64,000 nucleotides of DNA. Origin: Pyronema omphalodes (taxonomy: Eukaryota > Ascomycota > Pezizomycetes > Pezizales > Pyronemataceae). Every line of letters starts with the position of its first letter. Position 1 is the stretch's first letter. The stretch spans positions 1,116,001 to 1,180,000 of the forward strand of contig JAJJXM010000002.1 of the NCBI GenBank assembly GCA_024516155.1. Direction: 5' to 3'. A model generated the notes under the pieces. The model was given only the letters and a program-made list of their open reading frames with translations. It made no database searches and was not told the DNA's origin. Shown here in pieces: positions 47,989 through 59,572 of the stretch. A program made the position numbers and the translations under genes.

Positions 47989-50150
47989 TTATGGAAATTC
48001 GAAGCTCACGGTGAATGAGATACCGCGCTTGTCCCTGCAGAGCAAAAACTTAAACAAAGATTGGAAACAAAAGCTAACCAAAGGTGATTAGCGACCATCA
48101 ATCAAGCTCTTCTCATTCTCTTCTCACCTTCCGAGAACCGTGCATTGGTCAGAAGACACAAATCTCTTTCTGTGTAGCACAACCAGATGGTATCTAACGA
48201 GTAGCTTCATGCAGAGATCTCTAGATATCATGGAAAGGCTCAGAAACTTTAGCTTGGTGCATAACTGCGGCGGTTCATTGTGATAGCGAGGATTCGGGAT
48301 ATCATAATTGACTTCTTGAGATGAAGAGCCCGGAAACACAGCTAGTTACCGCACGCATGTAATTCTGCTGCTTTCATTGAAGTCGGTTGTGGTTTTCCGG
48401 CTGGGCTGGGTATTTTTGGCAGCACAGCCACTGACAAGAAGCCTCCAGCGAACCACAGCATGTGGGGGAGCTTCATCTCGAACTTTGGAACACCATTAGA
48501 CAACAGCCTACAGAACATGTGGAGAACTGTAGTCTCACCTTGGCCCCGGGCACTTCTCATTTTTATGTAGATGTGCAACCCACCTGCTGCACGAAACGGG
48601 AAACAACCTACCCGAGGTTCCGAGCTCCGCGTGCGCATCTGCACGGCGGATTAGAGCTTTAACCTTACACGCTAAACATGGCGGCGAGGCTGGCTGAGAT
48701 GCTGGTTCTAGCCTCTCGCTCAAAAGCTTGGATGTTCTGGAGCTGAAGACCATTGGAGATAACTGTGATGTGATGTTTACTTCCTTGAGATGACTGAAAA
48801 GTAAGCATTATACTTCTTGTCATTTTTGTTGTAGCTTGGCGGTGGCACTGCTTGGTCGTGGGAAAAATTTAAACGTTACAGACTAGTCATCTCCGGATAA
48901 TGATTACTGAAAAATTTGACTCAATGGTTAGGCGTTACGCTTCTGAAGCCTGGACCTTTTTCGGGGAGTTTACTGCACAGCGATAATCTTGGCCGTACGC
49001 GGCCTTGCTGAAAGTCGCCGTGAAAAATATAAGCGTTACGCTCTAATTATGCCGTAGAGTAAACGTTGACTCAACAAATGGACGTTTTGCTTCTGGACCG
49101 TCTTCCTGGTAGCCATAATCTTGGTTAAGTCGGGATTGCAACTTTCGGATGGACGTATGGCTTCGGTTACGTCTCTGACGACATACACCCCACGTTTCCG
49201 TTAGCATGTTAACAAATTTTGGAAGGTGACTTACCACGTCCATAAGTAGAAGCTCACTCCCCTCTTCTTTTTCTGCTGCACAGCATGAGCTTATCTTCAT
49301 CTCGTTGCACAAAAGTGTTTCGTTCCCGTAACGCGGATCGATGTGAGGTACATATTCAAGGAGGGTATTCAGGTAAATGGCTTCAAAACGTAGAAAATCG
49401 AGCTGCCAACGAATGGGATCCTTGACAAACGTCGTGTAAGCCCGAAAAGACTGGTAGATCTCAGGTATTCAGCTAGATGTCGACAGGCGTCATGAACACG
49501 ACGTAAAGTCATTGAGGTGGAGGTGGAGGCAAGCGTTAAGCAGGTTGGATGGTGTTGAGTTTCAGCAAACCCCACGCTGGGTGCTCACAGAAATAGTAGC
49601 ATACATGTTCTACGAGCCACATCGGCTATGCGTGCATCGCACTTCACATCTGTGCGATGTAAAGCACCGATTGAGTTTCCTGCTTACGGACGACATCAGC
49701 CACAGCCCTATTGGTGTCGTACAAGCAAATTATTTTCCTCACAAAATTGACAACATGTCTCGTCTACAGCAAATTACACCTTCCTCGTAAAGTAACAAGC
49801 GACCAAAAATGTACTTAGAAAAATTTCGTCCATATCTGGCTTTTCTTTTTTTAGTCATACCTGTGCCATTTTGACCTGTGATGTGACAATACGAGCGATT
49901 TCCGCTGGGTACACCGACCGGTAACTGTGGCAGATGCTCAGGTATAATTTATCGTTTATCTACTTCGGTTCAGATCAGGCGCTTCATATGGACAGATTTG
50001 AATCTGCTGCTGATCATTGATGCGGTGATCAACATTGTGGGGACAAGGGATTCCGGCGAAGGACTTTGTACGTGCTGGTTCAACTGATAGCCCTGAATTC
50101 AGACAATGGACCGCGGTATAATCGAGTGACAGCTCGGGAATAAGCCTCAT
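47989..50150 (-). CDS. Probable multi-exon gene of unknown function
   Basis: Several minus-strand blocks have coding character and splice signals, but I cannot join them all. They are: ~50150-49959 (MRLIPELSLDYTAVHCLNSG); ~49945-49869 (SVYPAEIARIVTSQVKMAQ, donor GTATGA); ~49765-49649 (acceptor GCTGTAG, TRHVVNFVRKIICLYDTNRA); ~49470-49241 (YQSFRAYTTFVKDPIRWQLD, donor GTAAGT); ~49180-49046 (acceptor GTCAG); ~48792-48681 (acceptor TTTTCAG, NIQAFEREARTSISASLAAM); a hydrophobic block near 48480-48420 (HMLWFAGGFLSVAVLP); ~48337-48128; and a last exon 48034-47989. The late amphipathic helix plus hydrophobic segment recall C-terminal membrane ends of CorA-like fungal proteins, a weak guess. It may be partly decayed. 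Confidence 0.35.
48858..49124. repeat. Diverged tandem direct repeat (~130 bp)
   Basis: 48858-48992 and 49017-49124 share, in order, GTG..AAAAAT.TAA.CGTTAC, GACTCAA, GTT.TGCTTCTG, TGGACC and ATAATCTTGG. The right copy overlaps a coding block of the surrounding minus-strand gene, so one exon appears duplicated and the left copy decayed. Confidence 0.55.
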
Positions 50151-50692
50151 CTCTCGTTTGCCGAAAACATGACCTCCATCTCCACCTAATGTGAAATCTA
50201 TTCTTCTCTTGGTATTTTATTTGACTCTACGATCTTCCGAGACTTTCTTCCAAGAATTCGTTTGTCGAAATCTGCACCTGCACCCCACGCGGCTATCACT
50301 TGCGTAAAGTGTAACCCAAAATCCTGGGACCGCCGTTGTGCCGTCGCACGCATTGCAGGGCATATCAGGCTGAAACATCTACGTCAGATTCTTATCTCTC
50401 TCTTGCAACTTCCAGTTCTGTGGTGAATGTTATCAGTTGTGGCAGTACAAACGATAATATCCTGCCATAATAAGAACAAAAATATCTCGTCTTCTTAAGA
50501 GATGTCTTCCGCTGCAAGGTTCCTCCGGCTTGTGAAGTAAAGGGTGGGGGACCCTGGAAATATAAGGTTGAGGCTCCATACCTACGAATATGGAAGCTAG
50601 CTTGGATAGCTCTGGATACTCCGGTAGCCAAAACCTGAACTGATCCCGCAGCTCAACCAGCTTGCCACAAAGTATCAGATCGGGTTCTACCA
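50151..50692. other. Intergenic, promoter of the channel gene
   Basis: No supported gene. Minus-strand frames here overlap the start of the channel gene and look accidental. Confidence 0.4.
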
Positions 50693-53600
50693 ATGCTCTC
50701 AGCACTCTTCAAAAGCCGCCGTCCAAGCTCTACGTACTCCTCCGCCGCCTTCGACTCACGATATGACGACCGAACCCAAGATAGCGTGACCAGTGACGAT
50801 GAGGTCCTCGAGGAAGAAGATGAAGAGGAGGAGGATGATAACTCAGTCTCTGACACTACTCCTACAAGAAGGAACGCGAACGAGAATACACCTTTGCTAC
50901 CTATCTTCGCTGCCAATCTTGGTACCTCGCTATATTTCTCCAAGTCAAATTAGGTCGCTGACTGATCCTCATAGATTACATACCAGTCTATACTCTCGTT
51001 CACTGGATTCGCGAAGAAATCAGCAACAATGTCGACACAGCCCTCTCCTACGAGCAACTCCGTACCCCACAAGTTTCCAGTTTCGTTGTTAAGCCAATCT
51101 TAAGCAATCTACTTCGCCAAATGTCAGATAAAAGCTCGAAAGCGGCCTATATTTATGCACTTATGGCGAACTGTTTACAGTTCCATAAGGAGTCGGAAGA
51201 AAATCTGGCCATGGCTGGTACTAATATTACCAGAAGTATACTGTGTGAGATACTGGCGGTGAAGTTACTGAAGGAATTTACTTCGAGGGAACTTGTGAGT
51301 TTCCAACCGAGAGAGCTCAGGTAACTAAGGACGAGGGCTAATGTATACTTACAGATTGACGCCTTGAGTTACGACTTTTATCCTCTGCAAGGAATGCCCA
51401 CAAATCACTTCCAACCAACACAGCAACGCCTTTCGTCTCCCGCCAATCCTCTTGCGGCAACTCGGATTTCAGCTCTAGAGCTAGCGATTCGAGCACAGGC
51501 AAAAAAATTCCTGTCACACCCCATGGTGGTACAACATCTTCAATCTATCTGGACAGGAAACATTGTGTTTCATTCGGCGTATGATAGGATGTATAAAAGC
51601 AGTGAACAAGCGTTGCCTTTTAGGAGGAGGGCGGTGATATATGACGCTAGCAATGCGAGTTTGTTTAAGCTTAGCAGGCTTAGGGTTCCGAGGTATCGAC
51701 ATTTGTTTTCGACTGTCAGTTTGGCAATTTTATTGATTCTGTAAGTGGAGATAATCCTAGTTGAAGGTCAATGAAAGTTGGCTAATGTGGAACGTAGTCA
51801 TTTAATGGTACTGGTCAGGAGGTCTTACAGGATTACGGTATTGGAGATGGCGTTGTGGGTTTGGTCTTTTGGGTTCATTATGGTTTGTTAAAATGACTAC
51901 CGTATTCAAAGGAGTCTGTTCTGATAATACTATAGGATGAGATTGCGGATTTTAACGAGTCGGGAGTCGCTCTCTATTTTATGAGCATGTGGAATGCTTT
52001 TGACTTTAGCATTTTTGTGCTATTTATGACGTATTTTCCTGAATTAAGTTCTACATGTAGCTACTAACAGCACTACAGATTTTACGTCTTGCGAATAATC
52101 GGCTTATTTATGCCCAACGACAGTAGTTACATTACGGATTGGAGTTTTGATGTTCTTGCGGCATGTTCGATATTTTTGTACCCTCGAATCTTCTCAGTAT
52201 TGTGAGTATCACATCAGCCTTACGTGAGTGTACGGCTTTACTCATACAGTCTAGGGATAACTACCGATATTTTTCGCAGTTAATTATTGCATTTCGGATT
52301 ATGATGGGCGATATGTTAGCGTTGCTGGTTCTTATCGTTGTGTCTTGTTCCGGTTTCTTTGTGGCATTTACTTTTAGTTTTGCTCGAGATTATTACTCGG
52401 CAAAAGATATCTCTTTCGCGCTTTTTCAGATGATTATGGGATTCACACCTGCGGTAAGTCACTAGTCACATATCATCACTCGATATACGTTCTAACTTGG
52501 AACAAGGCATGGGAGTCATGGCCACACTACAATCTACTGGGGAAGACTCTCCTAGTTGGATTTCTTATAATTACACACTTTTTAGTAATAACTATTCTTA
52601 TCACCGTTTTAACAAATAGTTTTGCGGCAGTGGCAGCCAATAGTGTCGAAGGTATCCCCCCCCCCCCCGCAATTCCTAATCTACTTACCGTGGCTAACTA
52701 TCCAACAGAACACCAATTCCTTGTTGCCGTCAACACAATATCTCTTGTCAAGAACGAAGCAATCTTTACCTACCTAGCGCCCATGAACCTTATCGCCTGG
52801 CTCCTGCATCCCCTCCGTTGGTTTATGCCATTCCGAAGTTTCGTCCGACTGAACCGCACCCTAGTCAAAATAACCCATCTCCCAATACTCGCCTCAATCC
52901 TTGTTTATGAACGCACGATATTCAGTTATAATAGCTCCTCGATTTCATCCAAAAGTTCACAACAAAGTACACTAAGAGCCTTCAAAACTATCACATCCCC
53001 CTCACCACACGCCCGCCGTAAGGCCTCAGTCTCTTCCCATCAACGACAGGAACTAGTACTAGACCAAGTATTTGCTCGTCCATTCCATAGCAGTGGGAAG
53101 GGAGCTGTGGTGAATGACTGGATGAATAACATTTTATCCTCCTCTCCACCCGAGGCAGATCGTACCTCCCGATTATCCCGTGACCCCTATGAAAGATCTC
53201 GTAGGGGTAGAGCTTTCTCTCGCTTCAACTCCCAATCTCGGGCTGTATCAAGGGAAACATGGGACACGAGAGCCATTTCCAAAGCACGCTCAGCAGCCCA
53301 CTCAACCAGAAGTGATCCGGAGGAGTTCCTTCAACAGGGTATGGATGCAGATGCTGACAACGAGGGCGAAACAATGGAGGAAGAGACAGTAGAGGGGTCC
53401 GATGTAGACTGGAGGCAGGTGATGGGTAGACAAAGGGAGGCGGGAAGATATTCTGCTGTTGCAGAGGGTCATGCATCTCCCGCTTTAAACGTTGGATTAC
53501 CTGCCCCCACGCCATACCCGCATCAAAAACTGTGGAAGACTAGACATCATCAGAGATCCGGGAGTAATAATACCGTGGTGCATAATCCCATCGATAACAC

Positions 53601-53907
53601 ATCTATATCTGATGATGATACAGAGAATCGAGCTACAAGATCTGGTCAACGAACTCCAGCTTCGGGAAAACGTACACCGAAACTGAGACCGAGGACAATT
53701 ACAATCGATGCAAAGACCAGAGAGGAGTTGGAAAGGGAAAGACAAGGGGTTTGGGATGTGCCAAACAGCTTTCAAACTAGGATGGAGATGGCACAGGGCA
53801 ATGCGGGGAATAGGATGGTATTGGCTAGAATGAGGGGATTGGAGGAAAGTTTGGGGGAGATTAGAGGGTTGGTTAGGGAGCTTGTGAGGGCGAGGGAGGA
53901 CAGGTAA
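50693..53907 (+). CDS. YVC1: Vacuolar TRP-type calcium channel
   Basis: Nine exons: 50693-50921, 50975-51294, 51355-51740, 51798-51882, 51936-52030, 52079-52201, 52255-52453, 52507-52651, 52709-53907; 926 residues. It matches fungal Yvc1 channels, which release Ca2+ from the vacuole. An acidic stretch (~35-50) is followed by the cytosolic region (YIPVYTLVHWIREEISNNVD). The membrane core then follows: VSLAILLILHLMVL, MALWVWSFGFIMDEIADFNE, WNAFDFSIFVLFMTFYVLR, CSIFLYPRIFSVLDNYRYFS, LALLVLIVVSCSGFFVAFTF. After it come FQMIMGFTPAAWESW (pore region) and the last segment LLVGFLIITHFLVITILIT, then EEHQFLVAVNTISLVKNEA. The long C-terminal tail is Ser/Arg-rich and ends in a coiled coil. Intron 8 is a multiple of three (57 bases), has no stop and carries 13 C in a row, so its retention would add 19 residues. 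Confidence 0.9.
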
Positions 53908-54308
53908 TGAGGATAAGTGGATAGGATGAGCTTCAGACTGGGAGGGAAGGAAAAAGTACCCGTAGCTAGGAATTTGGCGTTGGTTGATAATTGGTACTTA
54001 CTTGCTGTGGATAAGGATTGTAGTTAAATTGCGAATTTTCTATGTACACAAATGCCTTACTACTGTGATTAATGCAATCCACGAGATAAAAAGTGTCAGT
54101 ATCCGTAGGAAATACCCAGAGAAGCTTTGTTCAAGCAGTGGAAACAAAAGCCGGAATGTTTTACCGGTATATAGTTTAGAATTCCAAGGCCCGGTAAGCT
54201 ACATCATGACTTAACATTAGCAGTCCGGCCGAAAGGGGGGGTGGGGAGGGGGGCACAAATCACAAGTCATCACTATCAATTTTGGAACTGCAGCAACGGT
54301 TTTTTCTT

Positions 54309-54375
54309 ATTTCCTTTTTATTTCCTTTTTATTTCCTTTTTATTTCCTTTTTATTTCCTTTTTATTTCCTTTTTG
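54309..54375. repeat. 11-bp tandem repeat ATTTCCTTTTT
   Basis: Six almost perfect copies. Confidence 0.9.
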
Positions 54376-54579
54376 TGTCCCCTTTCAAGTCCTTAAAATA
54401 CGATACATCTGTCTAATTCTGTAATCACTGCTTGATGCGACCGCCGCATCATAACCATCCATACTGACGTGGGAAAGCAGATAGAATAAGGTGAGTGTCC
54501 CAGCCAAAGCAATATGCTTGTCCCGTGTTTCCTTTGGTCCATAGTGATACTGACAAGAAAAAGCAGACAGAACGGATCA

Positions 54580-54708
54580 GTGACAAGAAAAATAAGTGAG
54601 TGCTCCTCGAAGCAACATACTTGCCCTGGTGATTGTGACTAACATTTCAAAACAATCACCAGGCCAAGTATGTTGCTTCAAGGAGCACTCACATATTTTT
54701 CTTGTGAC
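54580..54708. repeat. 129-bp long hairpin (57-bp arms)
   Basis: The arm 54580-54636 and the reverse complement of 54652-54708 match at 53 of 57 positions, with a 15-base loop. A related single arm (AATAAGGTGAGTGTCCCAGC, then CAAAGCAATATGCTTG) lies at 54486-54523. It could be a fold-back MITE or a transcribed small-RNA precursor. Confidence 0.85.
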
Positions 54709-55804
54709 ACAGAACTAGAGATTTTAATTTTTTAGATTCGATAATTCATCTAGGATCTTTGGACTTCTTTTTTGTATATCAGTCTGTGAGGGGTTGGTTG
54801 TTGTAGTCTTTGTGATGCATAGTGGGAAGTGTCAAGTGTGGGGGATGTGTAGTCTACATTCCGGCGGGTGGTACGGCTGCCACGGTGGATAATGACTCCT
54901 GAGAATATGGTAGCTGGGAGGTCGATGGGTAATAGGTTTATACATGGTAGATTTTATGACTGGTGATCATGGGTGTGGTTAATACTGGTCAAGAAATGAA
55001 GAAAAGATACAAGTATAGACATTGAATATATCTACAAAACCAGAGGATATAAATGTCATTTCAATGTCATTCCATACGAGAAAAAGACCAATGCCGAAGA
55101 CAGCGCCAGCGCCAGCACCGGTAGAATCAGGATAGCAGGGTATCCGAGTCCCAAACCCAACAATGTCGAGGATGATTGTCAGTTAAACGGAAACTCGAAG
55201 ATGATTGTGCCGAGAGGAAAGGAAGTTGTGGATACTAAGTTAATACTCTACGCGCTGCAGTGTATATTAAAAATTCTGTTAATTATTATTCGGATTGAAT
55301 CAAGGTTACATGAATAAATGAGCACTATATCTTTGCTGTATTTACGAAGAGTTTATGAAGAAACACTGAAATGCACAAGATCCAAAAATCGTTCCGGAAG
55401 AGATCAACCAATCAATTCTGATGAGTTCTTACAAATAAAGTTACTATTGCAAAGGTAGAAAAACCTTAATGCGTAACTTATAACGGATAAACATAACAAA
55501 CATTATCCAAATACTTTTGATGATCCCACTTTTCTCTAGCCAAAATTACTATCCTAGATAAGAAAAAGAAAAGGAAGGCTGGTATGAAAATCCGACACAA
55601 ACATGAGCTGAGAGCTGAACATTATACATCTTTTTTCATACAATTTAAATTAAAATTAAAATTAAAAATTAAAAATAGTGATATGTAAATAAAGAAACTA
55701 ACAGTAGGTAAACAAAGAAGTAAATCTTCCATACTGTTAGGTTTCCAAAACTAGGTAGACCAAAAGGCCCTCAATTCTAGCTCTAGGAAAAAGTATAGAG
55801 CATA

Positions 55805-56665
55805 TTAAATGTCCATATCAAAATCCTCGTCCCAAGGGGCCATCGTAAAGCGTCTCGGAGGGGGACTCGTGACAACACTAAAGAGAACAGCGCCATTGGC
55901 GGGGACACTGAGACCAGCCCTGTGATGATGGACTTCGTCGTCGGCGTCTACATACAGACTGACAGTAGGGGGATCCAGAAGTCTCTGGCGTTCCTCGGAA
56001 TTTAGGAGCGTACGAAGGCTAAAGGGCCTATGGCGGAGGGCGAAGTCGGGGGCTTCGACTGAAGTAGTAGGCTCGGAAGGTCCGGTTGCTTCGAGAGCTG
56101 TGGAGGCGAGTGGCTCAACGGGAGCCATCATGGACACAGTGGTATTAGGGGCTTCGGCTGTGATAATAGCCTCAGAAGATTCGGTAGCGTTGCGAGCTGT
56201 GGTAGGGAGGGGGTCAACCGGAACCATCAGGAACGCAGTGGTGTCGGTGGTATTGGAGGCTTCGGCCGAGATAATAGCCTCGGGAGTTTCGGTGGCTTCG
56301 AGAGCTGTGGGAGAGTCCTTTATGATCATAGCCTCGGGATTGGCAACGGACGCAGAGGATCCGGACAAGTCGACGAGCTGAATACCATCGGCCAAGGCAG
56401 CTGTGAGGGCGTCACTTGGGACCGGATTCTCAGGAGTGGCAGTAGCCTGAGGAGCAGCGGCTTGAGAAGAAGCGGCCTGAGGATCAGAGGCACTAGCGGC
56501 CATGGAGCTCTCGCCAGAATCTCCGGAGCGGCGAGAATCCTGGGAGAGCGAAGGGGTACGGGAGGCATTAGGAATCCACTTGCCGAAGGCTCCGGGTCTG
56601 TAGCGAGCCACAGGAGCAGAGGACGAGCCCGGCCTGACCCCGGTATCGTTAGACATTTTTTCCAT
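55805..56665 (-). CDS. Disordered protein with YRPGAFGKW box
   Basis: A single minus-strand exon of 286 residues (start at 56665; a second ATG at 56656). No known domain. RYRPGAFGKW stands at 21-30, matching RYRPGGFGKW in the protein at 32617-33576, and the C-terminus APWDEDFDMDI resembles that protein's ESWADEDF. The middle is Ala/Thr/Ser/Pro/Glu-rich with three imperfect repeats of ~33 residues (each around E-A-x-x-S/P-E-A/P..., then SAEASNTTD, TAEAPNTTV or SVEAPDFAL). Near the end, FSLRTLLNSEERQRLLDPPT may form a short helix. Function unknown. Confidence 0.6.
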   Translation of the reverse strand: MEKMSNDTGVRPGSSSAPVARYRPGAFGKWIPNASRTPSLSQDSRRSGDSGESSMAASASDPQAASSQAAAPQATATPENPVPSDALTAALADGIQLVDLSGSSASVANPEAMIIKDSPTALEATETPEAIISAEASNTTDTTAFLMVPVDPLPTTARNATESSEAIITAEAPNTTVSMMAPVEPLASTALEATGPSEPTTSVEAPDFALRHRPFSLRTLLNSEERQRLLDPPTVSLYVDADDEVHHHRAGLSVPANGAVLFSVVTSPPPRRFTMAPWDEDFDMDI

Positions 56666-57334
56666 ATTGATATTTTATTTTCGTAAGGGTATTGCTGTCA
56701 ACGATATAGGGTTAAAAGGAGAAGTGGTGTCTTTGACGAGGTATCTAAGGGCGGGGACGATCGTTTTATTAGTGACGCCAACAGGGTCCCGTCAATCCTC
56801 TATGTCTGGTCATGCTATGTCATTAGTTCAGTCTCCAACAAGATAGCATATCAAAGCCTCATGAACATGAATTTATGTAATATCCATAAAATATTTAGGC
56901 AGAGGAGAGCGTAGCCGTGATGTATTTTTTTTGTGGAGCTGAGCTTTGAAATGTCGCACGAAACTCGGCCATTTATGATGCCATATTTGTTCATGAAGAA
57001 ACCCCAACTACGTGCCACAACTCACTCCCAGTACACCACAAGCTAATCGTGTAGAGCATGTTGAATACCGGATTAAAACCAGTGTTTTTTATGGATAAAA
57101 CATACCCTAGTATTTACGAAATTACATCGGTAATTGAATGCCGGATTTTGGAATGTATTGGCAGCTGAGTATTTGTTGTTGTTGCTCATTGCTCATTGCG
57201 CGTTCGGCTCGCGCTTCACGTGACCGATGAGCTGCACAGTTCACGTGGAGAAATCTTGGCAAGCAAGGATGCTTGTTCGCATTTTTCTTATCCAAACTTT
57301 CGTTCACCACACACCAGCAACAACACCACGAAAA
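56666..57334. other. Shared divergent promoter region
   Basis: It separates the minus-strand YRPGAFGKW gene and the plus-strand NOP53 gene, so it probably holds both promoters. No repeats or RNA genes recognised. Confidence 0.45.
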
Positions 57335-58755
57335 ATGTCGAAGCAACCCTCCCGCAAAGGCAAGAAAGCCTGGCGCAAGAACGTCGATATCAGCGACGTT
57401 CAATCAGGTCTTGAACAGCTTCGTGAGGAAATTACCCAGGGGTGAGTTTTTCCTCTCAATTCCTGTCATTGGCTCTTTTTACTTGCTATTTCTCGCCAGC
57501 TGCTAATACACCTTCAGTGGAGTCATTAAGGAGAAATCTGACGAAGCCCTTTTCGCTGTCGACCTTGGAGGAGACGAAGGAATTGCACGCCGCGTGGCAA
57601 AGGAGCTCAAGCCCCTCAAATCCGACCAGATTCTCGCTCAGCGCAGCGCTATCCCCGCCGTCTCCAGCAAGAAGCGCGCCCCCGAGTCAGCCACTACCGA
57701 CGGTGTTCTTGAGCAGCGGAAGCGAAGGAAGGATGGTGTATCGACTGCCCAGCTACAGCGCCTCAGGGCTATCGCTTACGGTGGCGCTTCCTCTGCACCT
57801 ACTGGAGTTTTGACACACAACACGAAGAAGTCTGTTCCCGACTACGATCCCTGGGGTGACGATGCGGAGGATAGATTTAAGCCTAAGCTTTTGAAGGAGC
57901 TTGAGAAGCTCGAGTTTGTCGACAAGCCCCTACCAATTTTGCCGCCCAAGACCCTCAAGCACAAGCCGATCGCGCTTGCTGCCATTGGATCCGTTCCTGC
58001 TGTTAGACAGCCTCATGCTGGTATCTCTTACAATCCCGACTACGACGCTTGGGATACTTTGATCAAGGAGGAGGGAGCGAAGGAGGTTGAGGTTGAGAAG
58101 AAGAGATTGGCAGTGGAGGCTGAGGCGGCAAGAATTGCGGCGTTGGCTGAGGAGTCAGAGAAGGATATGCTGGATGAGGATGAGGACGAGTCCAGCGACG
58201 AGGAGGACGAGGACGAGGATGCGGATAGTGACGAGGAGAATAAGAAGCCTGTTCAGCCCCAGAGAAAAACTCAAGCCCAGAGAAATAAGGAAGCGAAGCA
58301 GAAGAAGTTAGAGCAGGAACGGGAGGAGAAGAAGAAGCTCAAGCAGCAGGAGCGGGAGTTGATGTTGGTAAAGAAATATGCCAAGGACATCAAGAAACAG
58401 GAGAGAGAGAGACAGGCCGCACTCGCTGCGAAGGCTGCACTACCGGAGGACGACGAGAAGAACCCTCAAATCATGCTCAAGAAGAAGCTTGGAAAGATTG
58501 GGTATGTTTTCCTGCATGACAAGCTTAGATTTTTACTAACACAAACGTAGTTTACCCCGTGCTCCTCTCGAACTTCAGCTTCCCGATGAGCTAGCCGACT
58601 CTTTAAGAACGCTCAAGCCTGAGGGTAATGTTCTTAGTGATCGTTTCCGCAGTTTAAGAGAGCGTGGTTTGGTGGAGGGCCGGACCCCTATCATCTACGC
58701 CAAGAAGGCAAAGAAGCAGACGACGGAGAAGTGGAGTTACAAGGATTTCAAATAA
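57335..58755 (+). CDS. NOP53: Ribosome biogenesis protein Nop53
   Basis: Three exons (57335-57441, 57518-58501, 58551-58755) encode 431 residues. Nop53 is a nucleolar factor of the large ribosomal subunit; in yeast it recruits the exosome with Mtr4 for 5.8S rRNA maturation. The N-terminus RKGKKAWRKNVDISDVQSGL is the family hallmark, followed by LFAVDLGGDEGI, DYDPWGDDAEDRF, and SYNPDYDAWDTLIKEE. An acidic patch and a long Lys/Glu coiled coil come next, then LPDELADSLRTLKPEGNVLS and the basic end. Both introns are in phase 2 and have consensus ends (GTGAGT...TTCAG, GTATGT...CGTAG). The frame is intact. Confidence 0.93.
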
Positions 58756-59572
58756 TTTCCTTTTTTCTTTCATTACACAAAAGCGTTCTTTTTTTTACGA
58801 TTTAGACGGGGACTACATAATGATACATATTACCATGACTTTTGGGAGTATTGGATTTTGTGATACGACATGATATGGACTTTTAAAGCTCATTAGGTGT
58901 TTGTAATTTCTGTTTTCTTAGTGGCTATCCTGTAAAAAGACGGTCAAGATGATTTAGATGACAGGTTTTAATACATAAACATTCGTGAACACGAAATGAC
59001 TTCTGCCTTGAGTCCTTTGTCTAATCAGTAATTTTTGGTAACATCTCTGTAGTCTCCCAAACCCACATCCGGTACATAAATTTAGTTATTCCATAAATAC
59101 CTTTCGAACAGAACATGTCTGTTGATTCTTGTAAACAAAACCTTAGTAAATTCCACCTGGTCTTCGCTACCGCTTTCGCTGATCAACTTGAGGAACTATT
59201 GGATTGGCTAAACCCCTTTCACCAGTAAAATTCTTGCGATGTGCGGAAGTTGTTTGACAGAGACCTGCCATTCAACAGGAACAACCAAACTTGACTATGA
59301 AGGGCTATATAATAGTGTAGCGGACTTGTATCGTTACGTGCGCAGGTGTGGCGGGACTAGAGTCGGCGGCAGGAAGGTTAGTTGTTGTCTATCTTCAGCA
59401 GAGAACCCTTCTTTAACCTGCATCCATCTTCCGTAAAGACTCCTTCTTCATTCCATATCCATCTTCCGCAGAGACCCCTTATTTAAGTCACATCCGTCTC
59501 CTCTACCTTCCGCACCACTCCTCCTCACTCCGTACAATTTGTTTTTGGAGTTCGACCTGGCATTAGCTTCCT
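58756..59572. other. Intergenic
   Basis: It holds the 3' flank of NOP53 and the promoter of the next gene. Upstream of that gene, ~59391-59510 has three imperfect direct repeats of ~38 bases around CATCTTCCGCAGAGACCCCT. No gene supported. Confidence 0.5.

Larger units (their letters stand above)
53908..55804. other. Intergenic with repeats and long hairpin
   Basis: It holds a 11-bp minisatellite (54309-54375), a near-tandem precursor of the hairpin arm (54478-54530) and the 129-bp hairpin (54580-54708). No supported gene. The AT-rich stretch near 55620-55680 has an AAATTAAAATTA repeat. Confidence 0.5.
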
